DNA of 64,000 bases from a virus. Location: positions 1 through 64,000 of IMG/VR virus record IMGVR_UViG_3300019888_000001, one strand, 5' to 3'. This document shows, one piece after another, positions 27,029 through 34,948 of the stretch. How positions within the stretch are numbered: the stretch's first letter is position 1; every line of letters starts with the position of its first letter. Position numbers and translations under genes: made by a program. The notes under the pieces were generated by a model. It made no database searches and had not been told where the DNA came from. It worked only from the letters and a program-made list of their open reading frames with translations.

Positions 27029-28562
27029 ATTCTCCATTAGCATAGTCGCATTCAACAAGTTGGAGTACACGAAAAAGTGCATCGAATCCGTTATAGCGGG
27101 GGGCGGGGATTTCGAAATCTTGCTTACCGACAATGCCTCAACAGATGGTTCCGGACAATGGATGGACGAGTTAACATCAAAAGATCCTCGCGTACATGTA
27201 GTCCATAACACTACGAATCGTGGGTTCAAGGAACCACAGAACGACGCGTGCGCCCGAGCGAAGGGAAAATTTTTTGTCTGCTTAAACAACGACACCGAAG
27301 TACCAAAAGACTGGTTAATGCTTCTGGAGCAACCTTTTATTGACTTCTCGGAGACCGCGACTATTTCGGGGCCATCAGGAACTTGTTGTGAATTTAAAGA
27401 CAGTTTTCCTAGCTGGCATGGCCGAATTGGAAACAATGTTGAATACATCGAGGGTTCCTGTCTCTGTATTCCTACCGCCCTGGCTAAAAAATATACACTA
27501 TTCGCTCCACATTTTAAATTTGCTTATGCCGAAGATGCAGATTTATCTCTACGAATGCGCGCGATGGGAAAAACGATTCACCAAGTTCCATTTCGCATAA
27601 TGCATCATCGGGGGGCAACATCAAATGGAATGCCTGGAATGGCTGAAATTCAAATAGCCAACTCGGCAATAATGACTGAGCGGTGGGCCAATTACCATAA
27701 ATTTCGACGTTTTGATTTACCGATAGTTATTCGACGAGACGAGGCGTTAGGAGACGTGTTATTAACTACTCCGCTTATTCGGGCTCTCCGAGAGCAAATG
27801 CCTCGATCCGAACTTTTTTTTGAAACAGCGCTGCCACATGTGCTTAAACACAACTTGAAAATTAAGAAACGAGAACCCTGGGGACGATGGGATGGTTCGA
27901 CAGGAGACCAAAATTTATATCAATGGGCAAGAGTTATAAACTTAAACATGTCCTATGAAAACATGCTTCAAACGCATATTGTCGATGGTTACTTTAAAAA
28001 AGCACTAATCGTCCCTGTGGGGTCAGACTATCGGCATACTGAAAACTATTACACTGAAGCAGATATTGCCTTTGCGGAAACAAACTTGCCCGGAGAACAG
28101 TGGGTGGCGGTTCATCCCGGGCCGTCAACTTGGCAAGGTAAGGCTTGGCCAGAAGATAGATTTAGAAAGTTATGCGTCTGGCTCATGGATAATAAATGGA
28201 GAGTAGTGATAGTCGGCCATCAAGGAGGCCCCGGCTATCCTAGCTATCATGATCTTAGAGGTCACACAAGTTTACAACAACTTGCTGCAGTCATGGCCCG
28301 CTGTAAATTTGCGGTATGCTTAGACTCGTTTCCTCTTCACGTAGCCGAAAGTGTGGGAACGCCAGTAATCGGATTATTCGGGGTAACAGACCCTCAATTC
28401 ATCCTGACTAGAAAACCTTCGTATTCTATAATGGGAGTCGCGCCTTGCTCCGGTCAACGACATCGTGAAATTGGCAAAGTTCAAATGCCGTGCGATGGTG
28501 CTTGTATCGCTAGTATATCTCTAGACCAAGTTAAAGAAAAAGTATACGCCATCACAAAATGA
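26997..28562 (+). CDS. GT2-GT9 bifunctional glycosyltransferase
   Basis: 521 residues from TTG, or 514 from GTG at 27018. Residues ~12-215 form a GT2 domain: FSISIVAFNKLEYTKKCIES, LTDNASTDGSGQW, VCLNNDTEVPKDW (DxD-like NNDTE) and an AYAEDADLSLRMRAMG acceptor-site region. Residues ~235-515 form a GT9 heptosyltransferase-like GT-B domain: RRDEALGDVLLTTPLIRAL, VAVHPGPSTWQGKAWP, VCLDSFPLHVAESVGTPVIGLFG. The fusion suggests sequential addition of two sugars, perhaps including a heptose, to one acceptor. The stop overlaps the next GT start. Confidence 0.85.
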   Translation: MAKKEKLVAPRFSISIVAFNKLEYTKKCIESVIAGGGDFEILLTDNASTDGSGQWMDELTSKDPRVHVVHNTTNRGFKEPQNDACARAKGKFFVCLNNDTEVPKDWLMLLEQPFIDFSETATISGPSGTCCEFKDSFPSWHGRIGNNVEYIEGSCLCIPTALAKKYTLFAPHFKFAYAEDADLSLRMRAMGKTIHQVPFRIMHHRGATSNGMPGMAEIQIANSAIMTERWANYHKFRRFDLPIVIRRDEALGDVLLTTPLIRALREQMPRSELFFETALPHVLKHNLKIKKREPWGRWDGSTGDQNLYQWARVINLNMSYENMLQTHIVDGYFKKALIVPVGSDYRHTENYYTEADIAFAETNLPGEQWVAVHPGPSTWQGKAWPEDRFRKLCVWLMDNKWRVVIVGHQGGPGYPSYHDLRGHTSLQQLAAVMARCKFAVCLDSFPLHVAESVGTPVIGLFGVTDPQFILTRKPSYSIMGVAPCSGQRHREIGKVQMPCDGACIASISLDQVKEKVYAITK

Positions 28563-29326
28563 AAATCTCAGGTTATTCATGCATCCGAAACAATTTTAGC
28601 CTTGATTACTGTATCCAGCAAACTATAGAATCGTTACTTCCGGTTTGTAATGAAGTCGTGATTTCTGAATCTGAAAGCACAGACGGAACCCGAGAATTTC
28701 TTGATGAGTGGACAAAACGCGAACCTAAACTTCGAATCGTAAATTATAAATGGCCAAACCCCTGGCGAGATGTCAAATGGTGGACCACGTGGATTAATGA
28801 AGCAAGACAGCATCTTCAATATCCTACCCAAATATTTTTAGACGCAGATGAAGTTTTAAGCCCGGAAGGATACGCCGGGATTAGGGAAGCCGCAAAATTA
28901 GGGCAAGCCAGATGGTTTAGACGATTGAATTTTTGGAAAGACCCATATCACTTAGTAGCAAGCGGAACAGTTTGCGCAGATCAGTGTGTCCGTTTAGGAC
29001 CTACAGATATGTGGATGCCCAGCGACGAACCTCATCCTGATGGCGAGCCGCCTATTATTTTAAAAGCAGGATGGCCTCCTAGTGCTACACCAAATTTTAA
29101 TATTTTTCATTATGGATTTTTACGAAAAGAACGCGCTATGATTGATAAATGTCGAATCGTGGGTGGGGCATTTTTTGGAACCATGGATGCAAGACTCGAA
29201 AAGGCCGAACTACAAGGTACACCATGGTTAAATGAAGTTTGCCCAGAAAAACCCCTTCAAGATTTTCTGGGTGACCATCCTGAAATTGCTAAACAATGGC
29301 TTCGAGGCCGAATGTATAATATATGA
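28559..29326 (+). CDS. Glycosyltransferase family 2
   Basis: 255 residues. GT-A features: VISESESTDGTREFLDEW (nucleotide-binding loop), QIFLDADEVLSPEGY with the DxD-type LDADE metal site, and a C-terminal acceptor region. An inverting NDP-sugar transferase by family. Start overlaps the previous stop as ATGA, the stop overlaps the next gene, so the four genes from 26997 to 30335 form one translationally coupled glycan unit. Confidence 0.8.
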   Translation: MKISGYSCIRNNFSLDYCIQQTIESLLPVCNEVVISESESTDGTREFLDEWTKREPKLRIVNYKWPNPWRDVKWWTTWINEARQHLQYPTQIFLDADEVLSPEGYAGIREAAKLGQARWFRRLNFWKDPYHLVASGTVCADQCVRLGPTDMWMPSDEPHPDGEPPIILKAGWPPSATPNFNIFHYGFLRKERAMIDKCRIVGGAFFGTMDARLEKAELQGTPWLNEVCPEKPLQDFLGDHPEIAKQWLRGRMYNI

Positions 29327-29817
29327 TTATAGGTAGCAGCGATCTTTATATTTCGAAACTGTATGTCATAATTGGAACTCCAGAGGACAAAACACTATTA
29401 GATTTATGCTGCGGGGAAATGCCACACACTCGAAGTCTTAAATTTAAAAGCCATTTTGGAGTCGATATTCTAGATTGGCCTAACCGACCAAAAGAAATAC
29501 CATTTGAACAAGCTGATCTCCGAATATGGGAGCCAAAACAACATTATGACATAGCCATTCTTTCAGACGGAATAGAACATTTTTCTAAAATAGAAGGAAG
29601 AAACATAATTAAGCGCATGGAATCTTGGGCTGCATTACCTATTATTTTTGCGCCAATAGGAAATTATGAAATTGCACCAAACGCAGTAGATCCTCACTCC
29701 CATAAATGTGGTTGGACTGCAGAGGAATTTCAACAATTAGGATGGCAGACCACTGACTATCCAAACTGGCACCCGACTTTAAATTTAGGCGCGTTTTTTG
29801 CTTGGAAAAGACAATGA
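29323..29817 (+). CDS. SAM-dependent methyltransferase, class I
   Basis: 164 residues. TLLDLCCGEMPHTRSL is the glycine-containing SAM-binding motif I; FGVDILDWP supplies the acidic motif II, and IAILSDGIEHF is the motif IV region. Short for the family, a minimal Rossmann fold. In a glycan cluster the likely target is a sugar hydroxyl or a protein side chain; this is inferred from context. Confidence 0.65.
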   Translation: MIIGSSDLYISKLYVIIGTPEDKTLLDLCCGEMPHTRSLKFKSHFGVDILDWPNRPKEIPFEQADLRIWEPKQHYDIAILSDGIEHFSKIEGRNIIKRMESWAALPIIFAPIGNYEIAPNAVDPHSHKCGWTAEEFQQLGWQTTDYPNWHPTLNLGAFFAWKRQ

Positions 29818-30335
29818 GCGAAACAGGAAAATACCGCCCCTTAACCACGCCGTATTGCATAGGTAATGGTGTGGATATAGGATCGCAGGGGGATCCTGTG
29901 GTACCCTGGGCCATATCCATGGATCTTCCTGCCAATCAGTATTTAATTTATAGTTCCAACAACGCCGCGGATACCGGAATTCAGTGGCACGGAGACGGGC
30001 GCGCCCTACCTTTCAAAGACAATACCCTTGATTTTGTTTACTCTTCACATTTACTCGAAGATTTTTTGGAATGGGGCCCAATATTACAAGAATGGACTCG
30101 GGTTTTGAAACCGGGAGGACATTTGATAATTTTAGTGCCAGATAAACTGCGGTGGGGTGAAGCTATCCTGCAAGGCCAGCCACCGAATTGTGCTCATACA
30201 CACGAGTCCTATCCTGGAGAAATAAGTGAACAAATTCTTAAAGCAGGATGCAAGTATGCCGTAATCAGAGACAGTTTAACACTAGTTACCCCAGAGGACT
30301 ACAGCATTCTTTTTATAGGACTAAAACAAGATTGA
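29814..30335 (+). CDS. SAM-dependent methyltransferase, type 11-like
   Basis: 173 residues from the ATG overlapping the previous stop. GNGVDIGSQGDPV (motif I region), WHGDGRALPFKDNTLDFVYSSHLLED (the 'DA..LPF.D..FD.V...' pattern of Methyltransf_11) and WTRVLKPGGHLIILVPD (motif VI). With the neighbouring methyltransferase it probably caps or modifies the glycan made by the GT2/GT9 enzymes. Substrate unknown. Confidence 0.75.
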   Translation: MSETGKYRPLTTPYCIGNGVDIGSQGDPVVPWAISMDLPANQYLIYSSNNAADTGIQWHGDGRALPFKDNTLDFVYSSHLLEDFLEWGPILQEWTRVLKPGGHLIILVPDKLRWGEAILQGQPPNCAHTHESYPGEISEQILKAGCKYAVIRDSLTLVTPEDYSILFIGLKQD

Positions 30336-30359
30336 CAAAATCATAGCATAGACTAGCCT
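30332..30359 (+). promoter_or_regulatory. Promoter, leaderless type (weak -10)
   Basis: TTGACA overlapping the methyltransferase stop, 16-bp spacer, TAGCCT, 5 nt before the ATG at 30365. Confidence 0.4.
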
Positions 30360-30364
30360 TACCT

Positions 30365-30793
30365 ATGCCCGCTTTTTCATCGCCTCTCCCTGATACCACT
30401 CTAGAAGATAGAGTCGAAAGACTAGAACAACTTCCAATGCGAGTAAGCGCCGGCAACGCCGCTGTAGGTCAGTCTATTTTATCATTTACTTCTAGCGGCG
30501 GTATTTCTCTCACCGGCGGACCGAGTACTGATATCTATACAGTTTCGGCGGGGAAGACCTTTTTTATTACAGATATTTATATTACTGTTAATGAAACTAC
30601 CACTCCTCAGTTAGTTCAGCTAAAAGCAGCGGGAGTCGTAATTCTGGAAGCATTCACAATGTCTACTCTTCCGTTTGATGTAGTCGGTATTGAATCACAA
30701 GCCTCAGTTGCGGGGGGCGCGCATCTTTCTATTCAATGGCCATCAGATTCGGGTAAACTTGGAGCTTATTTTATTGCGGGATTTGAGCAATAA
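30365..30793 (+). CDS. Small beta-rich protein, paralogue of 49608-49979
   Basis: 142 residues. The C-terminal 110 residues align by eye with the protein at 49608-49979: SSGGI...T, TFFITDIYIT versus TFYITDISIT, LVQLKAAGVVILEAF versus LIQLEISGGVIVFEAY, and AYFIAGFEQ versus AFFISGYED. Function unknown; the beta pattern suggests a virion surface or fibre-associated domain. It is followed by a gene pair (30911, 31048) that also has relatives near the second copy. Confidence 0.6.
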   Translation: MPAFSSPLPDTTLEDRVERLEQLPMRVSAGNAAVGQSILSFTSSGGISLTGGPSTDIYTVSAGKTFFITDIYITVNETTTPQLVQLKAAGVVILEAFTMSTLPFDVVGIESQASVAGGAHLSIQWPSDSGKLGAYFIAGFEQ

Positions 30794-30874
30794 TTTATGG
30801 CCCTAAGCCCTACGCCAGATGGAGGATATCCCGGCGGCAATATACAAAAGAATTAAATATTAACACCAAAAGTC

Positions 30875-30904
30875 TTGACACAATCCCACAATTTATGGTA
30901 AGGT
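30875..30904 (+). promoter_or_regulatory. Promoter, leaderless type
   Basis: TTGACA, 18-bp spacer, TAAGGT, 6 nt before the ATG at 30911. Confidence 0.6.
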
Positions 30905-30910
30905 AAAAAT

Positions 30911-31048
30911 ATGATAGCATTCGTTATTGGGCTGGTTCTCGGTGGCGTGGCTGGATTTTTCATTGGAGACGGTAAAGCTGCAAGCGTTATCGCCGCTCTT
31001 GAAGCTGACATCGCCGCGCTTAAAGCCCGCCTGAAAAAGAAAAAGTAA
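30911..31048 (+). CDS. Tiny single-pass membrane protein
   Basis: 45 residues. MIAFVIGLVLGGVAGFFIG is one Gly-rich membrane helix; the tail is a short amphipathic helix ending KARLKKKK. Similar in plan to the 36-residue protein at 17371-17481. Its stop overlaps the next gene as TAATG. Possibly a small membrane regulator or lysis-related peptide; function unknown. Confidence 0.6.
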   Translation: MIAFVIGLVLGGVAGFFIGDGKAASVIAALEADIAALKARLKKKK

Positions 31049-31194
31049 TGGGCCTAATCTTACTCATCGTTGTAATTCTCTTGCTGTGTGGGGCCTTCCC
31101 TACTGGCGGCTATGGGTTCGGCGGCGGAGCACACGGAGTCCTCGGACTCATTTTGATAATCATTCTTATCCTGTTTTTACTCGGCAGACTGTAA
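31048..31194 (+). CDS. DUF3309-like small membrane protein
   Basis: 48 residues: two hydrophobic helices (MGLILLIVVILLLCGAFP and LGLILIIILILFLLGRL) separated by TGGYGFGGGAHGV. This is the DUF3309 pattern known from small bacterial proteins of unknown function. The protein at 50269-50415 is nearly identical. Phage carriage of two copies is unusual. Confidence 0.7.
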   Translation: MGLILLIVVILLLCGAFPTGGYGFGGGAHGVLGLILIIILILFLLGRL

Positions 31195-31200
31195 AAATTG

Positions 31201-31229
31201 TTGACAAAAATCGCGGGTTTTGGTAGTGT
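31201..31229 (+). promoter_or_regulatory. Promoter of the helicase unit
   Basis: TTGACA, 17-bp spacer, TAGTGT, 12 nt before the ATG at 31242. Confidence 0.6.
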
Positions 31230-31241
31230 AAAAATACACAA

Positions 31242-31379
31242 ATGTTGTGCCCTAAATGTAAGAAGCAGAAGCAGCATCGGTCTTTTTACTGGCGAAAAGA
31301 TACCAAAAATTTAAGCCTTAGAAGTCATTGTAACCAAATTAAAAAAGTTATAAATAAGGAACTTCCTTGGAAACAATGA
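31242..31379 (+). CDS. Small zinc-ribbon protein
   Basis: 45 residues, MLCPKCKKQKQHRSFYW then a basic helix. The CPKC plus a later Cys resembles the N-terminal zinc knuckle of the Endo VII-like protein at 36739 (MKFCPKCRKTKSLKAF). It overlaps the helicase start as ATGA and lies right behind a promoter, so it is almost certainly translated. Role unknown. Confidence 0.6.
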   Translation: MLCPKCKKQKQHRSFYWRKDTKNLSLRSHCNQIKKVINKELPWKQ

Positions 31380-32683
31380 AAACTCTCTTCCCTATTCAAC
31401 AATTACATGCAAGTATATTGTTATCATCACTAAAAAAGAATAGAAGCGCCCTTGATGCAAGCTGCACCGGCGCCGGAAAAAGTATAATCGCTATAGAGAT
31501 AGCCAAAAAACTGGGGCTGCCTACACTGATCGTCTGTCCACTCGCAGTCAAAGGGATGTGGGAGGCGTTGTGCACTGAACAAAAATTTAAACCTATCGCG
31601 GTAATTAACTACGAGCACCTGCGCTCCAAATCCAATATATTTTGCAAGAAGATAGGCAATCAGTATGCTTGGAATATGGATAAAGAGAGCTTGATTATTT
31701 TCGATGAAGCGCAACGCTTGAAATCATGGAATTCAATCTCAAACAAAATTGGCGTAGCGGCCAAACCCATGCGTACGTTACTCTTAAGCGCAACATTAGC
31801 CGAAGACCCAACTCATATGCGAGCTGCGGGGTATCTTCTGGGCCTTCATAATTTAAGATCGTATTTTTGTTGGATGCGCGAACGAGGTTGCATAATGAAC
31901 CAATGGGGTAGCCCTGTTTTTAATGGCGACAAGAAAATTCTAGATACACTGCATAAAGAAATCTTTCCAAGTCGGGGGCACGGGCTCTCGTTAGCTGATA
32001 TGACAGATTATTTCCCTGCGACTCAAACCGTGTTTGAGCGCGTGAACTTCGGAGATTCAGGCAAAATTCACGAACTTTATGAGGCTATGGCCGACGAACT
32101 TGCGATTCTCGCATCCACGGTTGCAAAAGACAAAAAAGGCGCGGAAGGGCTGACCCTACAACTGCGCGCGCGCCAGAAGACTGAACTTTTGAAGATCCCT
32201 CTCTTAATTGAACGCGCCCAAGAACTTCTTGATGAGGGGCGCAGCGTAGTCGTATTCTGTAATTTTAACGCGAGTCTAGACGCACTAGCGAAGGCATTCC
32301 CGACCGCGGGACAAATTAGAGGTGAACAGAACTACGAGGAGAGAGACCAGGTAGTGAAGGATTTTCAAACTGACAAGATTCCGTTAATCGTAGCCAACAT
32401 GGCAAGCGGCGGGGTTGGTATAAGTTTGCATGGTAAACGCCCCCGAGCTTCCCTGGTTACCTTATCATTTAACGGACCAGACGTGCTTCAAGCCCTTGGT
32501 AGAACGCATCGAGCGGGTGGAAGTTTTAACCAACGATTTATTCTAACGGCCGCCGGGACTATTGAAGAAACTATCGAGGCTTCTGTAAAAGCAAAGATCG
32601 AAAACATAAAAATTATCAATGAAGGTTTTGCGACGATACCCGAAACCTCTGTGCCAGGGCCAGCTCTGGCACAGAGGGATTAA
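31376..32683 (+). CDS. SF2 helicase/ATPase, SNF2-like
   Basis: 435 residues from the ATG overlapping the previous stop. Motif I SCTGAGKSIIAIEIAKKLG, motif II LIIFDEAQRLKSW, motif III LLLSATL, and a second RecA fold with VVVFCNFNASLDAL, ANMASGGVGISLHG and QALGRTHRAGG (motifs V and VI). The order and the RTHRAG arginine finger are those of SNF2/DEAD-type superfamily 2 ATPases, which translocate on duplex DNA. It opens the replication block. Codons at its end form a strong hairpin. Confidence 0.85.
   Translation: MKTLFPIQQLHASILLSSLKKNRSALDASCTGAGKSIIAIEIAKKLGLPTLIVCPLAVKGMWEALCTEQKFKPIAVINYEHLRSKSNIFCKKIGNQYAWNMDKESLIIFDEAQRLKSWNSISNKIGVAAKPMRTLLLSATLAEDPTHMRAAGYLLGLHNLRSYFCWMRERGCIMNQWGSPVFNGDKKILDTLHKEIFPSRGHGLSLADMTDYFPATQTVFERVNFGDSGKIHELYEAMADELAILASTVAKDKKGAEGLTLQLRARQKTELLKIPLLIERAQELLDEGRSVVVFCNFNASLDALAKAFPTAGQIRGEQNYEERDQVVKDFQTDKIPLIVANMASGGVGISLHGKRPRASLVTLSFNGPDVLQALGRTHRAGGSFNQRFILTAAGTIEETIEASVKAKIENIKIINEGFATIPETSVPGPALAQRD
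32646..32677 (+). repeat. 12-bp hairpin at the end of the helicase gene
   Basis: CCTCTGTGCCAG and CTGGCACAGAGG form a perfect 12-bp stem with an 8-nt loop, 3 nt before the stop codon. There is no T tract, so it is more likely an mRNA-stabilising or attenuating structure than an intrinsic terminator. Confidence 0.6.
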
Positions 32684-32702
32684 ATGCCCAAACGCTTTGA
32701 AG

Positions 32703-32852
32703 ATGAATATCCACGAGCTGCGGAATTTCTTTATGAACTCTATGGTAAACCCCGCTTTATTTGTGATCGCGGCCATATTCACGCTTTACCTTATCGGCTG
32801 CATTGTGGCAGCGACTATTGCCGAAAGCTTCCGCTACACGAAAAATCGTTGA
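32703..32852 (+). CDS. Small membrane protein
   Basis: 49 residues from MNIHELRNFFMNSMV; one clear membrane helix (ALFVIAAIFTLYLIGCIVAAT) and a short basic tail. No family. It precedes the promoter at 32849-32877, whose -35 includes the last bases of its stop region. Confidence 0.5.
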   Translation: MNIHELRNFFMNSMVNPALFVIAAIFTLYLIGCIVAATIAESFRYTKNR

Positions 32853-32877
32853 CAATTTAAGCGGATTTTCGTAAAGT
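32849..32877 (+). promoter_or_regulatory. Promoter of the nuclease unit
   Basis: TTGACA, 17-bp spacer, TAAAGT, 15 nt before the ATG at 32893. Its spacer (A-rich, then GCGG, then a T run) is nearly identical to that of the promoter at 45526-45554. Confidence 0.65.
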
Positions 32878-32892
32878 AAAAATACTGAATAA

Positions 32893-33105
32893 ATGGCAAA
32901 AATCATAGCAAGTTGTGGGCACGAAATCACGCCCCGCGAAGGATTGGGAGAAATCGTGGCTACAAGAGGATGGACGCGAAACTGTAAACATGCTGTAGAC
33001 TACCAAACTCTGTGTTCGAAATGTCTTGCATACTATCGTGCCAATAACGCTATTCTTACACCAGAGCAGGCAGACCAGTGGTTAGGTCTAAAGATATTAA
33101 AATGA
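32893..33105 (+). CDS. Small Cys/His protein, putative zinc-binding
   Basis: 70 residues: IIASCGHEITPREG near the start and LCSKCLAYYRANN later; these CGH and CSKC pairs could form a zinc site. Such proteins are frequent in phage replication blocks, function unknown. The stop overlaps the RecB-like nuclease start as ATGA. Confidence 0.6.
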   Translation: MAKIIASCGHEITPREGLGEIVATRGWTRNCKHAVDYQTLCSKCLAYYRANNAILTPEQADQWLGLKILK

Positions 33106-34211
33106 AAGAAGAAAAGCACGCGGAGTTCAGCCCGTCGTCTCTTAACAATTTGGAAGTCTGCCCCGGCTGGAGGCACAGACCCGATCAGGAAGGCAAGAAA
33201 AGTCCGGCCGCGGAACTCGGAACAAAGATCCACGAGGCGTTGGAGACTGGGAAGATCGACGAACTTCCAGATGAGGGCGACGCCAAACACATGGCGCGGC
33301 AGTGCGTGGACTTTATAGATTCCATTATGGCGGATCGACTGCCAGCAACTCCAACTCAGGACTTTCGCGAGCGAAAACTTACAATCAAGCTGGGCGAGGA
33401 TATGACGACCTACGGTACTCTTGACAGACTTATTATTTTTGGGCGCAAAGGTTTCTTGGTCGATTACAAGACCGGGCGCCGCGAAGTCATTGACGCCGAG
33501 CTAAACCTTCAAACTTCGGCATACGCATTGGGGGTTTTCCAAGCACATCCTGAACTCGAAACAATTGAGAGCCATATTCTCCTGCCGGCAAGAAACGAGA
33601 TCTCGAGCTACGAGTTCCCCCGCGCCGCTATGCCTGATATGTCGCTTCGAATCAATACTGTTATCAGGCGCGCAATGGAAAACAACCCAGCTTTATACAA
33701 CCCTCAAGCTGGCTTATGCGAGTTCTGCGCGCAGCAGGGGTCGTGCCCAGCCCTTGGTAAAAAAGCACTTTTGATTTCCGCGAAACTCGGCCCCGGCCTC
33801 GCAATTCCCCAATCACTCACGGTGAGCAAAGACCGCCCGCAGGATATCCCTCAGATCCTGGCTTTGGCGCCAATCATCGAATCGTGGGCGAAAGGACAGA
33901 GAGAAGAAGCTCTTCGGCTTAACCTTGAAGAGGGAGTCCAAATTGCCGGGTATCAGCGCGTCACTCGATCACTGCCACGGGCGGTGACCAGTGTTCTCGG
34001 TGCCTACGAAGCAGTCAAAGATAAGATTACACTCGAGGCGTATCTGGCTGCATGCAGTAAAGTTTCTGTTCCAGATTTAGAAGATTTTTTTGCTGAACAA
34101 GCCCCGAATAAGAAAAAAGGTAAGGCAAGACAAGAACTAGAAGATAGATTACGAAGCGCAGGGGTTCTAAGAGAATCAAGTGATATATACTATCTTAAAA
34201 AGAAAATATGA
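33102..34211 (+). CDS. RecB/Cas4-like PD-(D/E)XK nuclease with Fe-S cysteines
   Basis: 369 residues. His44 (GTKIHEALE), Asp108 (GTLDRLI) and Asp121/Lys123 (FLVDYKTG) with Gln137/Tyr141 (LQTSAYALG) make the complete RecB-family nuclease active site. Cys20 together with Cys206, Cys209 and Cys215 (CEFCAQQGSC) match the four-cysteine 4Fe-4S arrangement of AddB/Cas4-type enzymes. It resembles the phage DUF2800 family. Likely degrades or processes DNA ends during replication or recombination. The stop overlaps the LAGLIDADG gene. Confidence 0.8.
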   Translation: MKEEKHAEFSPSSLNNLEVCPGWRHRPDQEGKKSPAAELGTKIHEALETGKIDELPDEGDAKHMARQCVDFIDSIMADRLPATPTQDFRERKLTIKLGEDMTTYGTLDRLIIFGRKGFLVDYKTGRREVIDAELNLQTSAYALGVFQAHPELETIESHILLPARNEISSYEFPRAAMPDMSLRINTVIRRAMENNPALYNPQAGLCEFCAQQGSCPALGKKALLISAKLGPGLAIPQSLTVSKDRPQDIPQILALAPIIESWAKGQREEALRLNLEEGVQIAGYQRVTRSLPRAVTSVLGAYEAVKDKITLEAYLAACSKVSVPDLEDFFAEQAPNKKKGKARQELEDRLRSAGVLRESSDIYYLKKKI

Positions 34212-34684
34212 CACCGACTGATCTTCATTATGCAGCAGGACTTTTAGAAGGTGAAGGCCATTTTCAATGCTCCAAAGACCCGAAATTTCCTACATCTCGG
34301 AAATTTTGTATAACTACTTCAATGGCAGATATAGCTCCTCTAGAACGACTACAACAAATTATTGGCGGTAAAATTAGAGGCCCATTTATTAAAAGCTCAA
34401 ACCGAAAACCTCTATATAATTTAGCAATAGGAAGACATCAAAATTGTGTACCTATAGCTGCAGAACTGTTCCCTCTCATGTCTCCCCGTAGACAAGAGCA
34501 GATAAAAGTAATGCTAGAATGGGACTCAAGATGCAAAAAATTACTTTATACTAAAAACTATCCTCACGGGTCGATTGAACGAGCAGTCGGTACCCGGTGT
34601 CGTTGCAAAACATGCGATCCTAAAAGGCGAGAAATATCACGGGAGTTTACCCGTTTTAAACGTTTATCTGAAGAAAAGCATTGA
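34208..34684 (+). CDS. LAGLIDADG homing-type endonuclease
   Basis: 158 residues. LHYAAGLLEGEGHFQCSKD is a LAGLIDADG helix with the metal-binding Glu, followed by a typical single-domain fold (IIGGKIRGPFI, PLYNLAIGRHQN) and a zinc-like CRCKTCD near the end. It begins inside the stop of the nuclease gene (ATGA) and its stop overlaps the next promoter. A single-motif protein would act as a dimer. Confidence 0.85.
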   Translation: MTPTDLHYAAGLLEGEGHFQCSKDPKFPTSRKFCITTSMADIAPLERLQQIIGGKIRGPFIKSSNRKPLYNLAIGRHQNCVPIAAELFPLMSPRRQEQIKVMLEWDSRCKKLLYTKNYPHGSIERAVGTRCRCKTCDPKRREISREFTRFKRLSEEKH

Positions 34685-34709
34685 CGGTTCCCGCAAAACT
34701 TGATAAGGT
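34681..34709 (+). promoter_or_regulatory. Promoter overlapping a homing-nuclease stop
   Basis: TTGACG, 17-bp spacer, TAAGGT, 10 nt before the ATG at 34720. Its TTGA contains the stop codon of the LAGLIDADG gene, so the nuclease ends exactly where the next unit begins. Confidence 0.6.
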
Positions 34710-34719
34710 AAATATACAA

Positions 34720-34944
34720 ATGAAGTTTTGGTTACGCCCATCCCGCGAAGAGATTCTTCAAACCCACCTTCGCATTTGGATCGAAATCTCCATGAGGTTA
34801 GCCCAAGATAACGCAACCAAAGACCACATGATCGACGACCTTGATTTTACAATTGCCCATTTACTCGACAACCAAATAAACCAACACTGCACAGAAGTGA
34901 TGCAGCCAAAAACCCAAAAACCATACAAACCATACACATACTAA
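34720..34944 (+). CDS. Small helical protein, unknown
   Basis: 74 residues, MKFWLRPSREEILQTHLRIW, helical with a basic Tyr/Pro-rich tail. It begins a co-directional set of replication-linked genes. No motif recognised. The start is set by the promoter, not by the earlier TTG which is the -35 itself. Confidence 0.5.
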   Translation: MKFWLRPSREEILQTHLRIWIEISMRLAQDNATKDHMIDDLDFTIAHLLDNQINQHCTEVMQPKTQKPYKPYTY

Positions 34945-34948
34945 GACA

